Source of the DNA: Flammeovirgaceae bacterium UBA5867
GTDB lineage: Bacteria > Bacteroidota > Bacteroidia > Cytophagales > Cyclobacteriaceae
NCBI GenBank assembly: GCA_002432545.1
Contig: DJFR01000147.1
Span: 1-15,060 of the forward strand
Length of the DNA: 15,060 bases
Reading direction: 5' to 3'
Shown: piece by piece, positions 8,905 through 15,060 of the stretch
Numbering within the stretch: the first letter of the stretch is position 1
Layout of the letters: every line of letters starts with the position of its first letter
Notes under the pieces: model-generated
Seen by the model: only the letters and a program-made list of their open reading frames with translations
Databases searched by the model: none
What the model was told of the DNA's origin: nothing
Translations under genes and position numbers: made by a program

Positions 8905-10176
8905 CTATTCGCCTCTTTTCTTTTTCTTCTTTTTCTTTTTCGGTTGCTCCTGTACCTGGGCTTCCTGCACTTTTATAAGCTCGTCTGATTTTGCTTTCAA
9001 AGCTTCCTGTGCAGCTGCAAGATCTGCCTGTGCTTTGTTAAGTTCTATCTGTAGCCTGTCTGCGTTTTGTTGTTGTAATACTTCGTACGCATTTTCATTC
9101 AGGCGCTTCTTCAACGTCATAATTCTTCGGAAACTTTCGTCAATGCGTGCTTGCGATATTTCTCCTTTCTCCACCATCGACCTGACAATGCTGTGAACTT
9201 TGTCAACCGTACGCTGATCGCTGCCGGCAATGTTGTTCGAGAACGTCATGATATCAACACCACCCTGTATAGCAAGTTTTATAGCCTGTTCAAAGCCGTA
9301 GTGTTTTGTAATGGCGTGCATTTGCATATCGTCCGTAAACACAACGCCATTAAAGTGTAAGCGCTTGCGAAGTATACCAGTAAGTATGTCTGCTGATAAT
9401 GTACCCGGATTGCCATTCTTGTCGAGTTTCTTGTTAACAATGTGCGATGTCATAATAGCATCAGTATATCCGGAGTCGATGAGAAGTTGATACGGTTTAA
9501 GTTCGCGATCCTCCCACGTATTGGTAACATCTGCTATACCTAAATGTGTATCGGCTTTCGAACTTCCGTGACCAGGAAAATGCTTGAGTGATGTAATGAC
9601 ACCATACTTACGATGCTGCTTTATAACTTCTTTTGCCATCAGCGCTACAGAATCTTCATTGGCAGAGAATGCGCGACCGAATTTTGCAATGATCGGGTTA
9701 TCCGGATTGGAAGCAAGATCAACAACCGGGGCAAAGTTTACATTTATACCGAGGCCTGCCAGTGTCGATGCCGTGGCTTCGCTGTAAAATCTTACAGAAT
9801 CAAGTGTTGGAGATTTACCCATAGCTGCCGCAGTGATAGAACGCGGAAAACCATATTTATCCTTTAAACGGTTCACTCTCCCCCCTTCCTGATCTATACA
9901 TATAAAAAGAGGAATGGGTGCTGCCTGCTGATATGTCCAGGTGATTTTCTTTAAGGCAACAAAAGAGTTTTTGGCTGGTATATTTTTCTCGAAGATGATA
10001 ACCGACCCGACTTTGCCTTGTCTTATTTCGCGCAGCACTTCCGGATCAACATTGTCTTTCGGAAAACCGATCAGGATCATCTGACCGATCTTAATATCGA
10101 GACTATCGGTACTCTGGGCAAATACACTTCCGGAAAGGAGCGCTACCAAAAAAAGTGAGTAAGAGAAATACTTCAT
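8905..10176 (-). CDS. Exported glycoside hydrolase family 3 beta-N-acetylhexosaminidase-like enzyme
   Basis: A 423-residue GH3 enzyme of the NagZ type. It likely removes beta-linked N-acetylglucosamine from peptidoglycan fragments or similar glycans. Visible motifs: IDQEGGRVNRL (94-104), NFAPVVDL (147-154), KHFPGHG (198-204) followed by D209-T-H211, the Asp-His dyad used as acid/base in NagZ-type GH3, and FTDDMQM (280-286) with D282 as the expected nucleophile. A longer frame reaches 10251, but the start at 10176 is preferred: it begins a good signal peptide (MKYFSYSLFLVALL, cleavage VFA|QST at 20/21) and leaves 19 bp after the dacB stop, whereas the longer form would overlap dacB. Unlike cytoplasmic NagZ of E. 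coli, this one is exported. After the catalytic domain (about residue 360) come a coiled coil and a run of eight lysines, which are unusual for the family. Confidence 0.9.
   Translation of the reverse strand: MKYFSYSLFLVALLSGSVFAQSTDSLDIKIGQMILIGFPKDNVDPEVLREIRQGKVGSVIIFEKNIPAKNSFVALKKITWTYQQAAPIPLFICIDQEGGRVNRLKDKYGFPRSITAAAMGKSPTLDSVRFYSEATASTLAGLGINVNFAPVVDLASNPDNPIIAKFGRAFSANEDSVALMAKEVIKQHRKYGVITSLKHFPGHGSSKADTHLGIADVTNTWEDRELKPYQLLIDSGYTDAIMTSHIVNKKLDKNGNPGTLSADILTGILRKRLHFNGVVFTDDMQMHAITKHYGFEQAIKLAIQGGVDIMTFSNNIAGSDQRTVDKVHSIVRSMVEKGEISQARIDESFRRIMTLKKRLNENAYEVLQQQNADRLQIELNKAQADLAAAQEALKAKSDELIKVQEAQVQEQPKKKKKKKKRGE
8917..8940 (-). repeat. Poly-lysine codon tract at the end of the GH3 gene
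   Basis: Eight consecutive Lys codons, a mix of AAA and AAG, near the C-terminus of the GH3 gene (residues 413-420), followed by Arg-Gly-Glu and the stop. The tract is almost pure purine on the coding strand. Mixed codons suggest the lysines are kept at protein level rather than arising from simple slippage, but length variation between strains would be expected. Confidence 0.8.
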
Positions 10177-10195
10177 TTCTATAAAAATATTCGGT

Positions 10196-11521
10196 TTAAT
10201 AAGCTTCATAAATTCTATGCAGTATAGTCTGCATATTGTTGCGCACTTCACCGGTTGAGGTGGCGAAGTGGGTATTCATAAACGAGAAGATCAGCAACCG
10301 TCCGCGCTTTGTAACGAGGTATCCGCTTAACGCATGATTGTTGCTCAATGAACCTGTCTTCCCAAAAATATAGGGCTTGCTTTCTTTATAGTAATTACGG
10401 ATCGTTCCTTTTTTGCCGCCAATGGCAAGTAAAGTAAACAGGCGCTCTTGTGGCACGAGTGTATATATCTTCTCCCAAAGCTGCACGACCGATCGCGGTG
10501 TAAATAAATTGAATCGCGATAGCCCGGAACCATCTTTCCAGACAGGCTCGTCAGCTAAATCATTTAAGAAGAATTTTTTCGAGTAGCGGATGGCAATCTC
10601 CGGTTGAAGCGAATCGCTTAGTGTGCCCGAACAGAGTAGCAATAACTGCTCGGCAATAAAATTATCACTGTCCTGCATCATAATACGATACAGACTGTCG
10701 GATGGAATGCTATATATAGTTGATGCTGTAGTATCAAACGGATGATGGATAATGGAGACGTGTTTTTTTAACGTATCGCTTAGCAGAGTTGCCGTTAGTT
10801 CCGGAGAGACCTTTATTGGAACATCGATAACTTTAGAAGAAAGTTTATTTCCGGGTAAGTAAGTGAAAATGTTTTTTTCGGGTTCACGTGTAGCATCTGC
10901 ACTTGATTGCTGACTGCCGGTATATAAATCGTTTTTGAAGAACAGTGGTTCTATGATTGCTTTGTTGCCGGCTGCATAGATCGATGCAATGTTGCCATAT
11001 ACCGGGAGTGGTGATCGCTCGGCAGAATAGTAAGCATTGTAATCGTCCCAGGCCCAGCCCGGACCAAAGCGATCGGTATAGAAATTATCAGGCGAGAAAA
11101 AGAGTTTATATGGTGATGTTTGAAGGAAACTATAAACGCGTTCGTTGGTAAAAACATTTTTATAGAGTAATCCCGGATCACCGGTTCCCCAGAAGATTAA
11201 CGAATCGCCCCGAACAATATAGCGAAGGCCGGGAATGGAATCGCCCAGAATTTTAAGGCTGGTAAAGAAGGTAAAGATCTTGGTGTTGGATGCCGGTGTA
11301 AAATATTGACCACCCTGGTAATCAAATATAGTTTTCTTTTTAGCAGGGTCGTACAATACAAAGCCTACATGATCTTTAAATTTAGCTTCGGTAGACTTGA
11401 ATGTTTTTGTGAGCGCAGATTTTGAAACCGGAGAACAACGGAAGAGTATAGTACACGAAGCTGTCGTTATAAGAATCCAAAGGAATGATCGGAACAGAAA
11501 CGGTGGTGTGCTGTACTTCAT
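10196..11521 (-). CDS. dacB: D-alanyl-D-alanine carboxypeptidase/endopeptidase, PBP4 family
   Basis: A 441-residue class C penicillin-binding protein (peptidase family S13). It would cleave the terminal D-Ala and/or D-Ala-mDAP crosslinks of peptidoglycan in the periplasm. All three active-site motifs are present: S78-N-T-K81 (SxxK, in PASNTK), S285-D-N287 (SxN, in QDSDNF) and K388-T-G390 (KTG, in FGKTGSLSNN). The long stretch between SxxK and SxN matches the inserted domains typical of PBP4. The N-terminus has a hydrophobic segment (about 8-27) followed by Cys29. It may be a lipoprotein signal (either ASC23 or RC29SP), but the lipobox is imperfect, so a plain signal anchor is also possible. 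It starts 12 bp after the DinB-like gene and is followed by the GH3 enzyme 19 bp on. These two adjacent envelope enzymes probably act on the same polymer. Confidence 0.92.
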   Translation of the reverse strand: MKYSTPPFLFRSFLWILITTASCTILFRCSPVSKSALTKTFKSTEAKFKDHVGFVLYDPAKKKTIFDYQGGQYFTPASNTKIFTFFTSLKILGDSIPGLRYIVRGDSLIFWGTGDPGLLYKNVFTNERVYSFLQTSPYKLFFSPDNFYTDRFGPGWAWDDYNAYYSAERSPLPVYGNIASIYAAGNKAIIEPLFFKNDLYTGSQQSSADATREPEKNIFTYLPGNKLSSKVIDVPIKVSPELTATLLSDTLKKHVSIIHHPFDTTASTIYSIPSDSLYRIMMQDSDNFIAEQLLLLCSGTLSDSLQPEIAIRYSKKFFLNDLADEPVWKDGSGLSRFNLFTPRSVVQLWEKIYTLVPQERLFTLLAIGGKKGTIRNYYKESKPYIFGKTGSLSNNHALSGYLVTKRGRLLIFSFMNTHFATSTGEVRNNMQTILHRIYEAY

Positions 11522-11533
11522 CCGGTATATTTT

Positions 11534-12043
11534 TTAGAGATAACGCTCTTTCAAAATTCTGCGATGGTGCGACTCGTGGCCGGCAATTATATAGCCCAGG
11601 TTCAATACCGATAGCTCCGCCTTGTTCGCTGTGCCGGTACGTTGCAGCATTTCAGGTGTAAAGCTTTTATACAGATCAATTGTAGTAGCACGTAATCGTT
11701 CTGCTTCGTTGGCTAGTTCGAGTATGGTGCGTGAATCTGCATTGGCTTGAGGTGCATAATCATTTTCTTCAAAGCCCGACAAAGGAGTTTTGTCGTTTCG
11801 AGCAAAGCGTAACGCCCGGTATGCAAAGATGCGTTCAACATCCAGCATGTGGCAGAGTAATTCTTTTATACTCCACTTTTCTGGTTGATAGCGATAGCCT
11901 CCTTTTTCTTCCGGGATGGATCGGATCAGATCAACTGTAATTTTGTTGGACTGCACCAGCGCTTCGAGCATGTCTTGATCTTTTACATACTCAACATAGC
12001 CTTTGTAAAATGGAGCAACGCTTTGTAGATCGGGTCGTGTCAT
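11534..12043 (-). CDS. DinB-like (DinB_2) putative metal-dependent protein
   Basis: A protein of the DinB/YfiT four-helix-bundle superfamily, 169 residues from the preferred start at 12043 (MTRPDLQSV). The frame stays open to an upstream ATG at 12091 (185 residues), but relatives usually begin with MTRPDL, so the first 16 residues are probably not translated. Conserved features: EKWSIKELLCHMLDVERIFAYRALRFAR cut here to its key parts KWSIKELLCH (57-66), VERIFAYRALRFAR (69-82) and GYIIAGHESHHRRIL (150-164). His65, His156 and His160 sit where the family's metal triad lies. Some relatives are thiol-transferases or hydrolases, but no substrate can be assigned. It lies between the histidine kinase and dacB (12-bp gap to dacB) and is probably in the same transcript. 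Its relation to neighbouring functions is not evident. Confidence 0.88.
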   Translation of the reverse strand: MTRPDLQSVAPFYKGYVEYVKDQDMLEALVQSNKITVDLIRSIPEEKGGYRYQPEKWSIKELLCHMLDVERIFAYRALRFARNDKTPLSGFEENDYAPQANADSRTILELANEAERLRATTIDLYKSFTPEMLQRTGTANKAELSVLNLGYIIAGHESHHRRILKERYL

Positions 12044-12098
12044 AATTTCAAATGTACTTAAAAGTTCATCGAAGGCAACGCTCTTTACCATTAACGGA

Positions 12099-14756
12099 CT
12101 AACCGTTAGGCAGAGTTATTTTGATGTTCGTTCCCTGGCCGTACTCACTGGCTATACGAATAGAACCCCGCAGCTTTTCAACGGCCTGTTTCACAATGTA
12201 CATACCCAGCCCTGAACCCTGCGAGCGATCGGTGGCGCGGTAGAACATGTTAAAGATTTTGTCTAGGTACTCCGCTTTTATACCAATGCCATTGTCGGTA
12301 AACTCTAACGTCATTGTTTCGTGCGTCACCAGAATGCAGATGTGCAGATGGCTATCCGTTTCAGGATTATAATATTTATAGGCGTTGGATATAATGTTGC
12401 TGAAGATGATCTGTATTCTTAGCAAATCACTTACGAAAGGAATATCAGTTCCCTTCTCGTTAATCTCTATCTGTACCGATGAAAAGTTATCAAGATACTC
12501 CAGCTCGCGAATGCAACTCATAGCAACACCCTTCAGGTCAATTGCTTCACGCGCAACGTCAACACGATTTACCCGCGCATAATCGAGCATCGAACGAATA
12601 AATTCGTCAAGCTTCTTGATGCGCCCTTCTATCTTCCCTAAGTATTGATAGTGATTCGCTGTATCGGCATCAAGGTTTGCCAGGTTGATCAAACCCATAA
12701 TAGAACTTAGCGGTGAGCGCAGATCGTGCGAAGTTTTATACATGAGCTGATCGAGCTCAAAATTTCTTTCTGAAAGTTCTTCCAGTGTTGCTTTCAACTC
12801 TTCTTCCTGTGCAGCGAGCTGCGCATTTTGGAGAAGTAGCTCTTCATTCAGCTGGCGAAGTTTTTCGTCTATCGTTTTACGAAGCGTGATGTCTTTGGAA
12901 AAAATGGCAACCCCCGTAACAACACCCGATTCATTTCTGATCGGGTTAAAAGAGATCTCTGCTATAACTTCTTTTACCAGTTGCTTTTCAATTACAAACT
13001 GTTTGCCGGTTAACGCCTGCAATATTTCTTTCTGCGCTGACTTACGAAGTGAGACGGGTAATGCTTTTATAAATGACTCGCCAAAGCTTATATCTGACTG
13101 AAAAAGCGTTTTCATTTTCGCAGCGTGCGCCTTGTTAAAGGTTATATACTTCAGGTCACGGTCAACGGCAAATACATCATCGCTCGTACTTTCAAGTACT
13201 CCGCGCAGATTAGCGTTAATAGATTTAATAATCGCCTCAAATTGTTTGCGCTCCGTTATGTTGTGAACAAATACAGCAGCACCTTTTATTTGGTTGCCGT
13301 TGCGTATAGGGTTGAACGTTGTGCGAATGTGGCCGGTAAATCCGGAATATTTAAGGAAGTGCTCCGATATAAAGTGATGCCCTTCAAGCGCTTTCTGTAT
13401 TTCTGTTTTAACCCATTTATAGTCGACAGAGCCTTTCAGGTAGTTCAGTTTATTTTTACCAATCTCAATGTCTGCATCATAGAGCACCTTCATGATGCGC
13501 TTGTGATTCTGGTTGAATGTTATATAGTTGAAATTGGTATCAACCGCATATATAGATTCGCGCGTGCTCTCTAAAACACCACGCAGGTTTGCATTCAGGT
13601 GTTTTATTTTTTCTTCAGCGTTCTTCAGCTCGGTTATATCGGTAATAAACCCGATAATGAATTTCTCTTTCTTGTCGTTGACGAAAAGTGATTTAATCGT
13701 AAGAAGATCGTGTTGGGTACCGTTGCGTGATGTAATTTTTTCAAGTACGCGTATAGTCTTGCCGTTGCGCAGCACATCATCATCAACATCCCAGAATGCA
13801 TCTGCTTCTTTTCTGGGAAGAAAGTCACGATCGGTTTTTCCCTGTATCTCCTGCTCACTTCGCCCGATCAGTTCGCTGAATTTTTTATTGAACATCAGCC
13901 AGCGGTGCTTTCCATCTTTTACAAAAATTGGTGCGGCTACGGTGTTGATGATGTTTTTCAAAAAGTTGCGTGATTCTTCCAGTGCTGCAGCGGCTTCTTT
14001 TTCGGAAGATATATCCCGTATGGTGCCTACAAAATAATTGTCTTTGCCTTCATGCTTTAGTAAACTGATGTTGAGAACGCCTGCGAATACCTCTCCGTTT
14101 TTTCTTTTGAAAGATGTTTCAAATTCTTTCAGGATGTGTGTTTGTCGGAGTACACGCAGTATATGGTCGTAATCTTTTTTATATCGATATATAGTCTGCG
14201 TTTTTATTTTCTTAACAGCAGCAAGATTTTTATGCCCGAACATGCGCAAAAAGGCTTCGTTCACATGCACAAATTGTCCGCGCATCACACCCATGAAAAT
14301 TCCTTCTGACAAATTACGATTGATGCTCTCGAGCAATTCCTGGTTGTGCAGTGCTTTTTCAGCCGTGATCTTTTGCTCTGTGATATCACGGAAATTGGAT
14401 ACGATCCCTTCTACACCGGGTATATGCGAAAAGTTGGTGAGAACAGATTCGGCCCAGATGTAGTGGCCCTTCTTGTGCCGTATGCGCTGGCAGAGTGTAA
14501 CACTTTTGCCTGGAGTTTTAACGAGTTTGAGAAACGATTTGCGTGCATCTGCTATATCCTGAGCGTGAACGAAAAACGTTCCGTTTTTACCCAACACTTC
14601 TTTATCGGTATAGCCGCAAACTTTTTTAACAGACTTACTCGCAAATTTTATATCGCCTGTTGCATCATATACTACAATTCCTTCATGCGAATGTTCAATA
14701 AGCGCCCGGAAGCCACTCCCACTTAACGTATATACTTTTTCTCTGGCCGATTTCAC
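12099..14756 (-). CDS. Soluble multi-PAS sensor histidine kinase
   Basis: An 885-residue cytoplasmic sensor kinase with no transmembrane helix. It has five consecutive PAS (or PAS/PAC) domains, at about residues 13-128, 139-252, 259-378, 387-505 and 512-630, most ending in the typical D-I-T-E/S linker. A coiled coil (about 630-670) leads to a HisKA domain with H677 in SHDLRSPLSS, the expected phosphorylation site. The HATPase domain has the N box SNIISNAYKYYN (786-797), the G1 box DNGIGI (821-826) and the G2 box GSGLGMYIV (847-855). The last two PAS domains are close copies of each other. The start is GTG at 14756, preceded by an AAAGG-like ribosome-binding site and by an in-frame TGA, so no longer start exists. 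There is no receiver domain and no adjacent response regulator, so it is an orphan kinase. The ligand or signal is unknown; PAS domains may bind small molecules, haem or flavin, but nothing here says which. Confidence 0.94.
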   Translation of the reverse strand: MKSAREKVYTLSGSGFRALIEHSHEGIVVYDATGDIKFASKSVKKVCGYTDKEVLGKNGTFFVHAQDIADARKSFLKLVKTPGKSVTLCQRIRHKKGHYIWAESVLTNFSHIPGVEGIVSNFRDITEQKITAEKALHNQELLESINRNLSEGIFMGVMRGQFVHVNEAFLRMFGHKNLAAVKKIKTQTIYRYKKDYDHILRVLRQTHILKEFETSFKRKNGEVFAGVLNISLLKHEGKDNYFVGTIRDISSEKEAAAALEESRNFLKNIINTVAAPIFVKDGKHRWLMFNKKFSELIGRSEQEIQGKTDRDFLPRKEADAFWDVDDDVLRNGKTIRVLEKITSRNGTQHDLLTIKSLFVNDKKEKFIIGFITDITELKNAEEKIKHLNANLRGVLESTRESIYAVDTNFNYITFNQNHKRIMKVLYDADIEIGKNKLNYLKGSVDYKWVKTEIQKALEGHHFISEHFLKYSGFTGHIRTTFNPIRNGNQIKGAAVFVHNITERKQFEAIIKSINANLRGVLESTSDDVFAVDRDLKYITFNKAHAAKMKTLFQSDISFGESFIKALPVSLRKSAQKEILQALTGKQFVIEKQLVKEVIAEISFNPIRNESGVVTGVAIFSKDITLRKTIDEKLRQLNEELLLQNAQLAAQEEELKATLEELSERNFELDQLMYKTSHDLRSPLSSIMGLINLANLDADTANHYQYLGKIEGRIKKLDEFIRSMLDYARVNRVDVAREAIDLKGVAMSCIRELEYLDNFSSVQIEINEKGTDIPFVSDLLRIQIIFSNIISNAYKYYNPETDSHLHICILVTHETMTLEFTDNGIGIKAEYLDKIFNMFYRATDRSQGSGLGMYIVKQAVEKLRGSIRIASEYGQGTNIKITLPNG
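12867..13598 (-). repeat. Tandem duplication of PAS domains 4 and 5 in the kinase
   Basis: Residues 387-505 and 512-630 of the kinase align along their whole length: NANLRGVLESTRESIYAVD against NANLRGVLESTSDDVFAVD, then YITFNQNH against YITFNKAH, and FNPIRNGNQIKG against FNPIRNESGVVTG. PAS domains 1-3 do not share these phrases. The DNA copies have diverged, so the duplication is not recent. Confidence 0.75.
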
Positions 14757-14829
14757 AAATTCCTTTCAGTTAAGTGCAACGCTGCATATCTCCCAACACC
14801 TTACTATATATCTCTCGTACACGGCCTGC

Positions 14830-15060
14830 TCAGGATATATTATCCTTGCTGCGCGATGCACCGGGCTTTGGTTCGAGAAAGCGATATAGTCTGCTCGAAG
14901 GGTCTACCGAACGAAACATCAGGTTGCGCAGGTAGCCTTCCACCGGCAAAATTAGAAATGCTATCACCACTTGTATAAAGAAATCAGTAACCGGACTCTC
15001 TTTTGTTTCAAAGGTAGCACTGGCCACTGTCTGGATAAATTGAATAAGCATAATAATGGT
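14830..15060 (-). CDS. C-terminal part of an unrecognised protein with one hydrophobic segment
   Basis: The reading frame is open to the right edge of the window, so the gene probably starts outside it. An ATG at 15051 would give a 73-residue protein, which cannot be excluded. Visible part: an N-terminal portion of mixed character, a hydrophobic stretch at about residues 25-40 counted from that Met (FFIQVVIAFLILPVEGYL), then a polar tail rich in Arg, Ser, Lys and Pro that ends KDNIS. This suggests a membrane protein with a short cytoplasmic C-terminus. I do not recognise the family. It is followed 73 bp later by the histidine kinase gene on the same strand. Confidence 0.5.
   Translation of the reverse strand, partial: TIIMLIQFIQTVASATFETKESPVTDFFIQVVIAFLILPVEGYLRNLMFRSVDPSSRLYRFLEPKPGASRSKDNIS

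Noticed and set aside
10177..10251. A longer N-terminus for the GH3 gene, overlapping the end of dacB by 56 bases
   Set aside because: The extra 25 residues precede a clear signal peptide starting at 10176, which would then be internal. The shorter form also leaves a normal gap after dacB.
12044..12091. 16-residue N-terminal extension of the DinB-like protein
   Set aside because: Relatives usually begin at MTRPDL, which corresponds to 12043. The extension is possible but unsupported.
13125..14037. Long + strand open frames (149 and 169 codons) opposite the kinase gene
   Set aside because: They lie wholly antisense to well-conserved PAS domains, have no recognisable domain and overlap each other. 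They are shadows of the kinase coding sequence.
14833..14845. Short palindrome GGATATATTATCC near the right edge
   Set aside because: A five-base-pair stem lying inside the last codons of the partial gene; too short and AT-rich to support as a regulatory element.

Overview
The window looks like chromosomal DNA of a Bacteroidota bacterium, probably of the Cytophagales type. The evidence is the set of protein families (DUF2905 membrane protein, DUF3500 exported protein, DacB/PBP4, HutF/HutG, DinB_2), signal peptides cleaved just before Gln (A|Q), moderate-to-low GC content, and a soluble histidine kinase with many PAS domains. I see no rRNA, tRNA, CRISPR array, insertion sequence, integrase or phage gene. 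It reads as ordinary core or accessory chromosome rather than a mobile island.

Layout. Bases 20-6195 are on the + strand: a 70-residue DUF2905 inner-membrane protein, a 1593-residue exported protein of no family I recognise, and a 334-residue exported DUF3500 protein. Bases 6222 to the right edge are on the - strand. Read in the direction of transcription (right to left) they are: the end of an unrecognised protein with a hydrophobic segment, a five-PAS sensor histidine kinase, a DinB-like putative metalloenzyme, a PBP4/DacB-type D-Ala-D-Ala peptidase, an exported GH3 beta-N-acetylhexosaminidase-like enzyme with an unusual coiled-coil and poly-lysine tail, N-formylglutamate amidohydrolase (HutG), formimidoylglutamate deiminase (HutF) and a GNAT acetyltransferase. 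The two blocks converge on a perfect 10-bp inverted repeat at 6197-6220 that probably ends both transcripts.

How the genes may work together. From DacB to GNAT the gaps are only 1-19 bp, so these genes are probably co-transcribed, and DinB and the kinase may belong to the same unit. The run contains two functional pairs. DacB and the GH3 enzyme both act on peptidoglycan in the cell envelope. HutF and HutG catalyse the last two steps of the five-step histidine degradation route (formiminoglutamate to formylglutamate to glutamate plus formate). The upstream genes hutH, hutU and hutI are absent from the window. No response regulator lies beside the kinase.

The most novel-looking object is the 1593-residue exported protein at 327-5108. 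It is rich in predicted beta structure, has a helical N-terminal region and a highly charged Lys/Glu tail, and matches nothing I can name. The adjacent DUF3500 protein keeps its family's conserved histidine motifs. I found no convincing defence system, retroelement or other new multi-gene system.
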